A stretch of DNA of 64,000 nucleotides, taken from the NCBI GenBank assembly GCA_001704765.1, contig MBFK01000177.1, forward strand, positions 1 to 64,000, in the 5' to 3' direction. This DNA comes from Sinorhizobium shofinae (GTDB taxonomy: Bacteria > Pseudomonadota > Alphaproteobacteria > Rhizobiales > Rhizobiaceae). This document shows positions 26,632 to 37,143 of the stretch, piece after piece. Each line of letters starts with the position of its first letter. Position 1 is the stretch's first letter. Under the pieces are notes generated by a model that did not search any database, was not told the origin of the DNA, and saw nothing but the letters and a program-made list of their open reading frames with translations. Position numbers and translations under genes: made by a program.

Positions 26632-26640
26632 TACTTTGGG

Positions 26641-26737
26641 GGCTGCATGTTTTCATCCTTAATCGGCTCCGATTTAAGGAAACATGCGGCAGCATGGCTC
26701 AGCGCATAATCCCTTAAACCGCGCGCGGTTTAGGGAT
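26641..26737. repeat. RIME-like mosaic repeat inside the ABC operon
   Basis: Two hairpins in tandem. The first (26641-26693) has a TCCTTAATCGG / CCGATTTAAGGA core with outer GCTGCATGTTT / AACATGCGGCAGC arms. The second (26709-26737) is ATCCCTTAAACCGCG / CGCGGTTTAGGGAT with one bulge. The first unit recurs, truncated, at 30402-30437. The structure fits the rhizobial intergenic mosaic elements described for Rhizobium and Sinorhizobium. Confidence 0.6.
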
Positions 26738-26834
26738 AACCTATGCCCAAACTCGAATGCTGCCGCGACCGTCGCGCCTCCGATAGGCGCTGGCAGCGCA
26801 GCATCTGCGCATGACGCGCTAAAGCGGGGAACAT

Positions 26835-27868
<1,034 letters not shown>

Positions 27869-27872
<4 letters not shown>

Positions 27873-28723
27873 GACGCGAACCGCCCCAGACCTTCGGCGA
27901 CTACTCGCCACTCCTCTTCCCCGCGGCGATGCTCACCATCTTCTTCGTCGTGCCCTTCGGCACGATGATCGCCGTCAGTTTCTTCCAGCGCCAACAGGGC
28001 GGTTTCTATACGCCGGCCTTCGTCTTCGACAACTACGCGCGCTTCCTTTCGGCCTTCTTCGGGGGCGTACTCGGATTCTCGCTGATGATGGCGATCGCCG
28101 TCGCCATCTGCTGCGTGGTGCTGGCGCTACCGTTCACCTATTTGCTGACGCGCATGGCACGTCGCGTACAGATCGTCTGGCTGGTCGCGCTTCTCTCGAT
28201 ACTCTCGCTGTCCGAGGTCATCATCGGCTTTGCCTGGTCGACGCTCTTCTCGCGCACGGCCGGCATCACCAATATCCTCGTCGCACTCGGCCTGATGGGC
28301 GAGGCGAAGGCACTGACGCCGAGCTTTGCGGCGGTCCTGACCGGCATGGTCTATCAGGCCTTTCCCTATACGGTGCTGGTGCTGTTCCCGGCGCTGGTCC
28401 GGCTCGACCCGACGCTCACCGAGGCTGCCCGCACGCTTGGTGCCTCGCCGCTCAGGGCCTTCTTTACCGTCGTCGTGCCGGCGCTCAGGAACACCATCGT
28501 AGCGACGCTGATCATGGTCTTCATCTTTGCGCTCGGCTCCTACCTGCTGCCGCAGCTTCTTGGCCGGCCGCAGCACTGGACGCTATCGGTGCTGATCACC
28601 GATCAGGCGATCTATCAGTCGAACATGCCATTCGCCGCTGCGATGGCCGTGTTCCTCGTGCTTGTGACGCTCGGGCTTGTGGCGCTCACGGTGATCGCCG
28701 GACGGAAGGGAGAGGCGGCATGA
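27869..28723 (+). CDS. Polyamine-type ABC transporter permease (PotB-like)
   Basis: A 284-residue inner-membrane permease with about six spans. The EAA loop is LTEAARTLGASPLRAFFTVVVPALRN. The N-terminal stretch LLFPAAMLTIFFVVPFGTMIAVSF is typical of PotB-type subunits. Four-base overlaps on both sides couple it to the ATPase and to the second permease. Confidence 0.92.
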
Positions 28724-29520
28724 CGTCCATTTTCCGCAAGTTCTACTTCTTCCTGATCGCCCTTTTCCTGGCGCTACCTCTGATCGTGGTCGCCGGCGTG
28801 TCGGTCAATCAGAAGCAGACGCTCGCCTTTCCGCCGCAGGGCTTTTCGACCTCCTGGTACGGGGAAATCTTTCTGAACCCCGAGTGGCGAAACGCGCTCT
28901 TTGCCTCGCTCACGCTTGCAGTGCTCTCGGCAGCACTTGCCGTGGCGATTGCGCTTCCGCTTGCCTGGTTCCTGTGGCGGCGGGTGGCGCCCTGGGCGAC
29001 TATCTTCCAGCTCCTCGGCGTCGCACCATTCACGCTGCCGCCGGTCATCACGGCGCTTGGTCTCCTCACGTTCTGGGCGACCGCCGGCTTTTACGGCCAG
29101 CCCTGGACGGCGGTGGTCAGTCACGCGATCTTCTTCGTGACCTTGCCGCTGGTGACGCTGTCGCTGGGCTTCACCTCGATCGATCGATCGCTGGTCGAGG
29201 CCGCGGCAACGATGGGCGCCGACGACCGCACCATCTTCCGCACCATCGTGTTGCCGCTGATCCTGCCCTATATCGTCTCGGGCTACGCCTTTGCCTTCGT
29301 GCTCTCGCTCAACGAGTATATCGTCGCCTACATGACCGTCGGCTTCACGATGGAGACGCTGCCGATCAAGATCTTCAACGCCTTGCGCTATGGCTATACG
29401 CCGACCATGGCCTCGGTAACTGTCCTCTTCATATCGACGGCGGCAGTCATCTTCGGTCTCGTCGCCCGCTTTGGCGACCTGCCGAAGCTGCTCGGCGCCA
29501 TGGCATCCGATCAAAAATGA
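28720..29520 (+). CDS. Polyamine-type ABC transporter permease (PotC-like)
   Basis: A 266-residue partner permease with about six spans and the EAA motif SLVEAAATMGADDRTIFRTIVLPLILP. ALPLIVVAGVSVN near the N-terminus is characteristic of the PotC side. It starts on the ATGA overlap with the preceding gene, and its own stop overlaps the start of the amidase gene, so five consecutive functions are translationally linked. Confidence 0.92.
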   Translation: MTSIFRKFYFFLIALFLALPLIVVAGVSVNQKQTLAFPPQGFSTSWYGEIFLNPEWRNALFASLTLAVLSAALAVAIALPLAWFLWRRVAPWATIFQLLGVAPFTLPPVITALGLLTFWATAGFYGQPWTAVVSHAIFFVTLPLVTLSLGFTSIDRSLVEAAATMGADDRTIFRTIVLPLILPYIVSGYAFAFVLSLNEYIVAYMTVGFTMETLPIKIFNALRYGYTPTMASVTVLFISTAAVIFGLVARFGDLPKLLGAMASDQK

Positions 29521-30296
29521 TGAAGCTTGCGGCCCTGCAGATGAAAAGCGTCGGCGGCGACATTGCCGCCAATCTCGCCCGTATCGAAGGTGCGGCCGCG
29601 GAGGCTGCGGCCAAGGGGGCGACAGTGCTGGTGACACCCGAGCTCGGGATCACCGGCTACGGTGCGGGCGATGCCATCCGCGCGCTCGCGGAGCCGGCGG
29701 GCGGCCCGATCGTGCAAGCGTTGCGGCGGATCTCGCGCGACGCCGGCATCGCCATCATCGCCGGCTTTGCCGAACGGGAGGGAGCGGCCGTCTATAACAG
29801 CGCCGTCCATGTGGATGGTGATGTCGAGCCGACGGTCTATCGGAAGTCGCATCTCTATGGCGACTACGAACGTTCGCATTTCACGCCGGCGGAACCCGCG
29901 ACGCGCCTCTTCGAGCATCAGGGTGTCACCTGCGGCATGCTGATTTGCTACGATGTCGAGTTCCCGGAAAATGTCCGCCGGCTTGCATCCGCCGGCGCCG
30001 ACGCCGTGCTCGTGCCGACGGCGCTTCCGGCCGGCTGGTCGGGCACGTTCATAACCGATCACATGATCCAGACCCGCGCTTTCGAGAACCAGGTGTTCGT
30101 CGCCTATGTCAACCATTGCGGCTCGGACACGATGTTCTCGTTCGCCGGTCTTTCGTGTATAGCATCTCCTGACGGGCAGGTCATGGCGAAAGCCAATTCC
30201 GCCGATGAGACGTTGATTTTCGCTGAAATCGATCCGCAGGCCTTTGCCATTTCGCGTGCGGAGAATACTTACCTCAAGGACCTCAAACGGGTCTGA
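29517..30296 (+). CDS. Nitrilase-superfamily amidohydrolase
   Basis: A 259-residue carbon-nitrogen hydrolase. The Glu-Lys-Cys catalytic triad is intact: Glu42 (PELGITGYG), Lys110 (YRKSHLYG) and Cys144 (LICYDVEFPE). Members of this branch hydrolyse amides such as N-carbamoylputrescine or carry out related deaminations. Its place as last gene after a ureohydrolase and polyamine-type importer supports a role in converting an imported amide or guanidino compound. The start is the first of two adjacent ATG codons, overlapping the permease stop. Which amide it uses cannot be determined here. Confidence 0.87.
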   Translation: MMKLAALQMKSVGGDIAANLARIEGAAAEAAAKGATVLVTPELGITGYGAGDAIRALAEPAGGPIVQALRRISRDAGIAIIAGFAEREGAAVYNSAVHVDGDVEPTVYRKSHLYGDYERSHFTPAEPATRLFEHQGVTCGMLICYDVEFPENVRRLASAGADAVLVPTALPAGWSGTFITDHMIQTRAFENQVFVAYVNHCGSDTMFSFAGLSCIASPDGQVMAKANSADETLIFAEIDPQAFAISRAENTYLKDLKRV

Positions 30297-30401
30297 TATC
30301 GGTCGATCGTTCGCCGTTAGGCAACATTCCGTTCATCCCGCTCCCTCTTTGAGAAGCACTCCGTGGAACCGATATTGTGCTGTGCAGCGCGCTGTTGAGC
30401 T

Positions 30402-30437
30402 GCTGCATAGTTTTGTCCTTAAAATCGGTTCCGACTT
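30402..30437. repeat. Truncated copy of the RIME-like repeat
   Basis: GCTGCATAG, then TTTTGTCCTTAAAATCGG and TTCCGACTTT repeat the left half and loop of the element at 26641-26693. The right arm has decayed. It lies immediately upstream of the VOC dioxygenase gene, so it may belong to that gene's leader. Confidence 0.5.
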
Positions 30438-30463
30438 TGGAACTGTCCAGGCAGGAGGCAATC

Positions 30464-31417
30464 ATGAGCTTGCAGCTGACCGGCATCCACCATCTGACGG
30501 CCATCACCGCGAACGCGCCGGAAAACCTGCGCTTCTATACGAAGACGCTGGGGCTTCGGCTCGTCAAGAAGACCGTCAATCAGGACGACACCACCGCCTA
30601 CCACCTCTTCTACGCCGACGGGAAGGCGACGCCTGGCACGGACCTGACCTTCTTCGACTGGCCGGTCGGACCTGAGGGGCGCGGAACGCATAGCATCTCG
30701 CGCACCGGGCTTCGCGTCGGCAGTGCTGAGAGCGTGGAATGCTGGAGGCGGCGCTTTGACGAGCTGAATGTGTCTTCTGGCGAAATCAGCGAAATCGACG
30801 GCCGAGCCTCACTCGATTTCGAAGACGGTGAGGGCCAGCGGTTCCGACTGGTGGACGACGGTGGGCTTGCACCGTCGCACCCGTGGGAAAGGAGCCCGAT
30901 CCCCGCCGAGAACCAGATCAAGGGTCTTGGACCGATCACCATCAGCGTACCGGATATCACGAATACCGCGCTCGTGCTCACACATGTCATGAACATGCGC
31001 GAAGTGCGTCACTATCCTTCCCCGGATGGGATCGGCGAGGTGCATGTCTTCTCGATGGGTGAGGGCGGGGCGGCGGCCGAAATACATGTCGCGGTCCAGC
31101 CGGGACTGCCGATTGCCCGTCAGGGAGCAGGCGCTGTCCACCACGTCGCCTTTCGGGCGCCGGACGTCGACCGGCTGCACCAGTGGACGGAGAGGCTGAA
31201 GGCCTTTCATCTACCGTCGAGCGGCGAGGTGGAGCGTTATTATTTCCGCTCGCTCTATTTCCGCGAACCGAGCGGCATCCTGTTCGAGATCGCCACGGAT
31301 GGACCCGGCTTTGCCGTCGACGAGCCGTTGGAGTCGCTCGGGGAAACCCTGTCGCTGCCGCCCTTCCTGGAGCCGAAGCGGGCGCAGATCGAGGCCAGGC
31401 TGAAGCCGCTGAACTAG
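30464..31417 (+). CDS. Ring-cleaving dioxygenase-like VOC protein (MhqO/LinE-like)
   Basis: A 317-residue protein with two VOC (glyoxalase/extradiol dioxygenase) modules, about residues 5-150 and 155-305. The GIHHLT start contributes a metal-ligand His, GAVHHVAFRAP a second His, and ILFEIATDGPGFAVDE the Glu, the Fe(II) set of hydroquinone-type ring-cleaving dioxygenases (MhqO, LinE). It probably opens (halo)hydroquinones. The ATG at 30464 follows GCAGGAGGC. An FMN-dependent reductase gene follows after a terminator, and a related fusion protein is encoded 4 kb away. Confidence 0.86.
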   Translation: MSLQLTGIHHLTAITANAPENLRFYTKTLGLRLVKKTVNQDDTTAYHLFYADGKATPGTDLTFFDWPVGPEGRGTHSISRTGLRVGSAESVECWRRRFDELNVSSGEISEIDGRASLDFEDGEGQRFRLVDDGGLAPSHPWERSPIPAENQIKGLGPITISVPDITNTALVLTHVMNMREVRHYPSPDGIGEVHVFSMGEGGAAAEIHVAVQPGLPIARQGAGAVHHVAFRAPDVDRLHQWTERLKAFHLPSSGEVERYYFRSLYFREPSGILFEIATDGPGFAVDEPLESLGETLSLPPFLEPKRAQIEARLKPLN

Positions 31418-31455
31418 GGTGGGAGCCCGCGTGCGACGGTCGCCATGCGCGAATT

Positions 31456-31488
31456 GAAAGCCGGTACGATCTCCGGCTTTCCTTTTAT
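31456..31488 (+). terminator. Rho-independent terminator behind the dioxygenase gene
   Basis: A perfect 9-base stem GAAAGCCGG / CCGGCTTTC with an 8-base loop and a following CTTTTATC tail, 39 bases past the dioxygenase stop. Confidence 0.75.
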
Positions 31489-31558
31489 CTCCATCCTCCT
31501 AGTTCTTTTACCAACCAGGAATTTCCGCGACCGCGCGAACCGGAGGATGTCCTTATCC

Positions 31559-32143
31559 ATGACGAAGCTTCTTGGCATATCGGGGAGCCTGCGCAAGGCC
31601 TCCTTCAACACCGGACTGCTTAAGGCGGCGAAAGCGGTCGCGCCGGAGGGGGTCGAGTTCGAGACCGCGACCCTGCACGGCATACCGCTCTATGACGGAG
31701 ATGTCGAAGCCGGGAGCGGCGTTCCTGCCGTGGTGGAAGATATGAAACGGAAGATCATCGCGGCCGATGGCGTGATCCTCTTCACGCCGGAATACAACAA
31801 TTCGATTCCCGGCGTTTTCAAGAACGCTATCGATTGGCTGAGCCGCCCGCCTGCCGATATCCGCAAGGTATTCGGTAGGCGACCCTTCGCGTTGGCCGGA
31901 GCATCGCCGGGGAGTTTCGGGACCATCCTCAGCCAGAACGCCTGGCTCGCGGTGATGCGAACGCTCGGCGCCGACCTCTGGTCGGGCAAGCGGCTGATGG
32001 TGCCGAAGGCGGGCACGTTGTTCGACGGCGAAGGGCAATTGACCGATGACGAGACGCGGGAGCGGCTGCGCGGTTTCGTCCAGGCTTTCGCCGATTATGT
32101 CGCGACCGTGAAACGGCGCGGAAGCGAGTCTCCCTCGAAATAG
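31559..32143 (+). CDS. NADPH-dependent FMN reductase / quinone reductase
   Basis: A 194-residue flavodoxin-like reductase of the NADPH_FMN_red family (ChrR/YieF-like). The FMN phosphate loop is GSLRKASFN at 8-16, and the second flavin-binding stretch is TPEYNNSIPGVFKNAIDW near 78-95. Such enzymes carry out two-electron reduction of quinones, azo compounds or chromate, avoiding semiquinones. Next to a hydroquinone dioxygenase it could reduce quinones to the dioxygenase's substrate. The ATG at 31559 gives the canonical MTKLLGISGS start, with GGAGG 12 bases upstream. Confidence 0.87.
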   Translation: MTKLLGISGSLRKASFNTGLLKAAKAVAPEGVEFETATLHGIPLYDGDVEAGSGVPAVVEDMKRKIIAADGVILFTPEYNNSIPGVFKNAIDWLSRPPADIRKVFGRRPFALAGASPGSFGTILSQNAWLAVMRTLGADLWSGKRLMVPKAGTLFDGEGQLTDDETRERLRGFVQAFADYVATVKRRGSESPSK

Positions 32144-32368
32144 GCTCCATTCTCTTGAGACGGTTTGAGGGATGTCCGCGCGTCACAGATGGGCTCCGGC
32201 GTCCCCGTCTCACAGCGCCCGGTTGTAGACCCTGGAGCATGCAAACGCGGCGGTCAGTCTCAAGGCTTTAATTTGCCCCGCGGAAGGCGACCAGAGGCGG
32301 CGGTTCGGCGATCGCCGCCTGGAGCCAGGACTGGTTGGATGCGCGGTGCATTTTCGCTCGGCCCGACA

Positions 32369-34786
32369 TTAGACGAGCAGAAAATCATTGGCATTGAAGT
32401 TCCCAAGATTGCCCAACAGCGTGATGTTGTCGAGTTCCGCGACAATCACCGCACCGCCGGCCGCGCTCGGATTGGGATCATAGTAAACCGCACCGTGGCC
32501 GAGATCCGTATTATGGAATACGAAGAATGCACCCGTCGTGATGTTACCGTAGCTGCTGATTGTGCTCTGGACTGTCGCATTGGTGACGCTGGCATCCGTT
32601 TTCACGGCGATCTCTGTGCCGGCAACATTGATCGTCGCGTTGTTCCCGGTCTTGAAAATGAAGATCGCATCGTTGTTGCCGACCGAGAACTCGTTGGCTC
32701 CCGTCCCTACCTCGAAGTGCAAAGTGTCAACAGTCGTCGAGTTCGTGCCCGGATCGAAATCGGCGATGTGGTTTGTTGTACTTGCAAAGTTCCGGAAGAC
32801 AAACGTGTCGTTGCCAGTTCCTCCAGTGAGAACGTTGTGGCCGGCGCCGGCATCAAGGATGTCATTGCCGTCACTGCCAACGAATACGTCGTTCCCTTGC
32901 GTTCCGGTAAGCGTCAGGTTCGCAGTAAGGGAATCGTTGTGGTCCTTTCCATCGAGGTACGAGTAGTTGTAGCTCAAAGAGCCCAGGTCGATTTCATTTT
33001 TTCCGCCGTTCGACACCGTGGAAGGTGTCTGGATGGTGAACTGGGCGGTCGACGTGTGTCCCTGTCCATCGTCTACGGTGTACGAGAGGGTGGCCGCTTG
33101 GTTGACATTGCCCGTGCTCACGTCGAACCCGGTGATAACCCCGCCGGCAGTCACAGGGGTGATCGTCCAACCGTTCGGCAGCGAGCCGACGATGCTCGAT
33201 TCGGAAATCGAAAGCGCGTCTCCGTCGGTGTCCGTGTCGTTGCTGAGCAACCACGCAGCTGAGAGGGAAACGGACGTTCCTGTTGATATGACGAAAACAT
33301 CATTGGATGCCGCCGGTGCCGCATTGGCCGGCGGATTCACCGTGATTGCTACCGTATCCGTATCGCTCAGGAGACCGTCCGACGTTATCACGGTCAACGT
33401 GTCGGCGCCGCTATAATTGGTGTTACTGAGATAGCTCAGCGTAGCCAGCGCGGCATTGACCTGCGCGAGCGTCCCGCTAATCGTCACCGTGTTTGTGCCG
33501 TTGTTGTTCACGGTGAAACCGCCTACCGTTCCGACCGTCAGTTTGCCGCTGGATACGGAGAGGGTCGTGGTCACATTAGTGCTGTCCACATCGGCCACGG
33601 CGACACCGGTAATTGCGGTCGCGGTGTTGGACCCGACTGTTTGCGCCCCGGGAATCGTGTTCACCGGCTGGTCGTTGGCGCCGGTGACGGTGATGGTGGC
33701 GGTCTGCGCCACCGAGCCGCCGTGGCCGTCGATGACGTTGTAGCTGTAGGTGATGACGGCGCTTTCGCCGACGGCGAGATAAGTGTAGGCGCTCGGGTCG
33801 ACCGACAGGCTGTCGCCGTCGACGGTGACGCCGGAGGCGTCGCCGCCCGTCGGGGTCAGGTCGGCGACGTGCAGCACGTCACTCGCATCGGCATCGCTCG
33901 CCCCGGCCAGCAGATCGACGCTGAAGCCGGCCTCGTCCTCGCCGTGGCTCGCCGCGACCGCCGCCGACACCGCCGGCTGGTCGTTGGCGCCGGTGACGGT
34001 GATCACGATGTCTCGACTGGCCGTACCATCGGCGGACCACACCGTAAGTGTCTCTGTTACCACCTGGCCGGCGGTCAGCGCCTGCGTCGCCGCGCACGCA
34101 TTGTCGAGCGCGTAGGTCCACGCCCCCGTCGTCGCGTCGAAGTTGAAGCGGCCGTAGGTGCCGTTAAGCGCGCTTTCTTGAGGCGCCTGGAAATGGTTCT
34201 GGCCGGTGTCGACATCATTGACTTTCAGCGTGCCCGCGGCGGTCGGCGAACCGGGATCGCCGTTGTTCGTGCCTCCAGCTTCGATAACGGAGCCTGTGGA
34301 AGTGCCGACGAGCGCCGCCTGGTCGTTCTGGCCGACGATGTCCAGCGTCACTTTCGCATAGCTCAGCGTGCCATTGGAGAGCCGGATGGAATAATAGAAA
34401 GAGTCTTGAATACACTCGCCCTCACTCAGCGAATCGACGCTCCGGGCACCCTCAGGCGAATTGGAACCGTTACCGATTCTGAATTCGATCTTTCCGTTGC
34501 AGATTCGGATCCAGTTTCCTTCTGCGGTCGTCTCCCAGCTTGTTGTGATATTGCTCTGCAACAGCTCACTCATGAAATTCGAGCCGCCGTCGTCGATCGA
34601 CCAGAGCGTCTTCGCCTTGCCGCCGAGATCGTTGGCCATCACGTTCAAGGCGATGGTACAGGTAGCCGCGTCGTAGATTCCCGACGTCAGCAATTGCTCT
34701 TCAGTCCATCCATAGGTGTCGCCCTGCGCCTGGGGAGTGTTGTTGAAGGATGTAGTGCTCCCACCACCTGTGGTCTGCGTCGCCAT
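32369..34786 (-). CDS. VCBS-repeat / RTX type I secreted protein
   Basis: An 805-residue extracellular protein without an N-terminal signal peptide. A unique N-terminal region (about 1-150) is followed by VCBS-type beta modules ending in VTGANDQP at about 270 and 374, further cadherin-like modules (about 375-485 and 490-590), and a short RTX calcium-binding block with GNDxxxG nonapeptides at 629-665. The C-terminus NANDFLLV is the acidic-hydrophobic ending of type I secretion substrates. The protein is Asn/Thr/Gly-rich and poor in Lys. An adhesin-like surface role is inferred. No ABC exporter, membrane fusion protein or TolC gene lies near. Confidence 0.85.
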   Translation of the reverse strand: MATQTTGGGSTTSFNNTPQAQGDTYGWTEEQLLTSGIYDAATCTIALNVMANDLGGKAKTLWSIDDGGSNFMSELLQSNITTSWETTAEGNWIRICNGKIEFRIGNGSNSPEGARSVDSLSEGECIQDSFYYSIRLSNGTLSYAKVTLDIVGQNDQAALVGTSTGSVIEAGGTNNGDPGSPTAAGTLKVNDVDTGQNHFQAPQESALNGTYGRFNFDATTGAWTYALDNACAATQALTAGQVVTETLTVWSADGTASRDIVITVTGANDQPAVSAAVAASHGEDEAGFSVDLLAGASDADASDVLHVADLTPTGGDASGVTVDGDSLSVDPSAYTYLAVGESAVITYSYNVIDGHGGSVAQTATITVTGANDQPVNTIPGAQTVGSNTATAITGVAVADVDSTNVTTTLSVSSGKLTVGTVGGFTVNNNGTNTVTISGTLAQVNAALATLSYLSNTNYSGADTLTVITSDGLLSDTDTVAITVNPPANAAPAASNDVFVISTGTSVSLSAAWLLSNDTDTDGDALSISESSIVGSLPNGWTITPVTAGGVITGFDVSTGNVNQAATLSYTVDDGQGHTSTAQFTIQTPSTVSNGGKNEIDLGSLSYNYSYLDGKDHNDSLTANLTLTGTQGNDVFVGSDGNDILDAGAGHNVLTGGTGNDTFVFRNFASTTNHIADFDPGTNSTTVDTLHFEVGTGANEFSVGNNDAIFIFKTGNNATINVAGTEIAVKTDASVTNATVQSTISSYGNITTGAFFVFHNTDLGHGAVYYDPNPSAAGGAVIVAELDNITLLGNLGNFNANDFLLV

Positions 34787-35552
34787 AAGCAGTCTCCATT
34801 ATTTGGGTGCCTTGATCGAGGTCATGTAATTTCAAGTTTGATGGATAGCGGCGGCCTCAACCGCTCGGCCCGGCCGTCGACCCGATATGCTCCTGATTGA
34901 ATATCGCGCGCGCATGCGCAAAAGGCGTCTGACATGCGCCGCCGCAAATCTAGGCAACGCCCAGAATTCGGGGCAAAGGCGTCCACGGCGGCTGTTCCGT
35001 CGGAGATTGGGGAAATTCGTCGCGATGCAAATCGCGTTTACGATAAGGGTGGGAAACCGGCCAGCCCGAGCCGGCTCCCCAATGATCAAAGCCGGCGCGC
35101 CCTCATCAGGCGGAACTACTCTACACACGCCTGCTCCTCCCCGGGGCGGCGCGTTCAAGCAGCCGGTCCGGTAATACTTCGCCAAATTTATTTTGAGTCC
35201 CCCTCAGCCGTATTTCAAAAGTGTCAGCGGCTTCGGCAGCCTCCTATACCTTGATAAGGTCTTAAACAAGTTTGATAAATTAGAAAACTGATATTTATGA
35301 TTACTACTTTAATGCAAAACGGAGTAGCCTCACTCGGTTTCTCAGGCTATCTATACTAGAGAGCTTTCGGCCTGTCGTTAACACTGCATCCAGAAAATTG
35401 TCGCCGCGTACATTCTTGCCACCAGCAAGCGCGATATGTTCTTCGCGCGGTTGTTTCGTTCGATCCCCCCCGTTGACATGGTCATGCTGCTAATTCGGCG
35501 CCGCAGGCGGTCGCGAGGCTAAGATTGCGAACGAGAAGCTCGCGTCGTCAGT
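34787..35552. other. Long intergenic region, no gene seen
   Basis: About 770 bases between two minus-strand genes. The first 380 bases are GC-rich with only chance open frames; 35200-35400 is strikingly AT-rich (runs such as TGATAAATTAGAAAAC) and differs from the rest of the window. The single TATCTATA at 35348-35355 resembles half a BioR region but has no partner. The promoter of the RTX gene must lie in the part near 34800. The AT-rich part could be remnant foreign DNA or an unannotated small RNA; neither can be shown. Confidence 0.4.
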
Positions 35553-37109
35553 TCAAAGTCCGGTTTCTATGAGCCAAGGTCGAATGACCGCGACGTCTTC
35601 CGGACCGATGCCGTGTCCGGTATCGAGATCGACCGCCTCGAAATTCGCGCCGCTTTCCCGCAGCTCCGCCTTCAGCTGCGGCGCATGGTTGCCATAGAGG
35701 TCGTCCTTGCCGGTCAGCATGAGGACGTTCGTGCCCGCAAGGTCGGCTTTCGGCGCATCCTCGAGGGCCGCCATCGCCCGCATCAGCACCGTATTCCTGA
35801 TGACGCCCGGGTGAAGGAGCATTACGGCCGCCAGCAAATTGGCGCCGTTCGAGTAGCCGATGAACACGGTCCTCGCGAGGTCGAGCCCGTAGCCCTCGCG
35901 CGACTCGTCGACGAAGGCGGCGAAGGCCTCCGCTTCCGAGCGGATGTCCCGCTGGTCGAAGGTGGTCATCGAGAGGCGGCGAAACCAGCGGGGAAAGCCC
36001 TCCTCGGTGCTGCGGCCGCGCACGCCCAGCAGGGTCGCGCGCGGATCGAGCTGGTGGCCGAAGGGGAGCATATCGGTCTCGTTGCCGCCGCTGCCGTGCA
36101 GCAGCACGAAGGTCCGGTCGTTCATCCGCTCCGGATGGTAAAAGCGGTGGACAAAGGACAGGTCACGAAGGGTCAGCCTCGGTTCGCCCGGCAGCGCGAA
36201 TTGCGGCAGCCGGACCACCGTCGTGGCAGGATCGCTGCTGATATGCGGCGGAAGGAAGAGCTTCGAACCGAGCGCGTCCGGAAGTTCATCGATCGCAAAG
36301 CCGGGGCCGTCCGTGGCAAGCTCGTACAGCGAGCCCCCCGGCTCGCGCACATAGAGCGAGAAGAAATACTTCCGGTCGTGGGCGTTGGTGGCGCCGGCGT
36401 GTTCCTGCTCGAGGTCGGCGCGCACGGCAAGGACCGTCGCCTCGTCCGGTGCGCGGAACGCGATGTGATCGATCGTGCCAGTACCGGGCGCGGCAGCCCA
36501 GAAGCCGGTCGCGTCGCGCACGTCGACGACGTCGCCGGATGACGAGACGAGGCGATGGATCGTGTCCGTCGCGGCAGCCTCCCGATAGCCGAAATGGCGC
36601 TGAAGAAAATGCGCCGTTTCCTTGGGCTTTTCGGTCAGCACGGTGGTTCCACGCAGGCGCCTGATCGAGTCCGCTTCCGGAATTTCCCGGCTCGCCCAGG
36701 GCGCCGGTTCGGCGAGCGCGTCGGTGCCGACCAGCTTGACGATGACACCGTCCGGATCTTTGAGTCGCAGCACGGGTTCGCCGAACTCTTGCGCCGGACC
36801 GGTCGTCTGGATGTTGAACTGCAGGGCGCGCGTCAGCCAGAAGCCGATGCTTTCCGCCGGGATGGCGAAGGCAATCTCGCTCGGCTGGCCGGAGCCGACG
36901 CGCCCCGGCGAGCCATCCTCCCAGATCAGGAAAGAGACGAGCGAGCCGGGCGATCCCGACGCATCCCCGTAAAAGAGATGCAACTGATTGGGATCCTCGA
37001 AACCGCCGGTTCGCTTGACGAGGTGCAGGCCGAGGAATCCGACATAAAAGTCGACATTCGCCTGGACCCTGCGGCTGATCAACGTGATGTGGTGAATGCC
37101 GCTGGTCAC
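35553..37109 (-). CDS. Fusion: VOC ring-cleaving dioxygenase + alpha/beta-hydrolase
   Basis: A 518-residue two-part protein. Residues 1-315 form a two-module VOC dioxygenase like the 30464 product, with GIHHIT (His6-His7), His215 in TIDHIAFRAP and Glu263 in LYELATDGPG. Residues 330-518 form a phospholipase/carboxylesterase-type hydrolase with the oxyanion LLHGSGGNE and triad Ser420 (GYSNGA), Asp469 or Asp470 (GKDD) and His499 (TGHG). In Bacillus the MhqO dioxygenase and MhqD esterase are separate proteins of one quinone-stress regulon, so this looks like their fusion. The start is GTG at 37109 behind AAGGAGGG; sequence further upstream in frame is not conserved. Confidence 0.85.
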   Translation of the reverse strand: MTSGIHHITLISRRVQANVDFYVGFLGLHLVKRTGGFEDPNQLHLFYGDASGSPGSLVSFLIWEDGSPGRVGSGQPSEIAFAIPAESIGFWLTRALQFNIQTTGPAQEFGEPVLRLKDPDGVIVKLVGTDALAEPAPWASREIPEADSIRRLRGTTVLTEKPKETAHFLQRHFGYREAAATDTIHRLVSSSGDVVDVRDATGFWAAAPGTGTIDHIAFRAPDEATVLAVRADLEQEHAGATNAHDRKYFFSLYVREPGGSLYELATDGPGFAIDELPDALGSKLFLPPHISSDPATTVVRLPQFALPGEPRLTLRDLSFVHRFYHPERMNDRTFVLLHGSGGNETDMLPFGHQLDPRATLLGVRGRSTEEGFPRWFRRLSMTTFDQRDIRSEAEAFAAFVDESREGYGLDLARTVFIGYSNGANLLAAVMLLHPGVIRNTVLMRAMAALEDAPKADLAGTNVLMLTGKDDLYGNHAPQLKAELRESGANFEAVDLDTGHGIGPEDVAVIRPWLIETGL

Positions 37110-37143
37110 GGTCTTAGCCCTCCTTGCCGCCGTTGATTGCCGT

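Noticed and set aside
33641..34900. 419-codon plus-strand open frame opposite the RTX gene
   Set aside because: Arg/Gly/Val-rich antisense product with no family features; the minus strand has repeated VCBS motifs and an RTX block.
34832..35185. 117-codon minus-strand open frame in the long intergenic region
   Set aside because: Begins with TTG and has no ribosome binding site or recognisable motif; composition looks like non-coding sequence.
35348..35355. Third TATCTATA core (BioR-like) in the AT-rich intergenic stretch
   Set aside because: It has no partner box and is not near a gene start; likely chance in AT-rich DNA.
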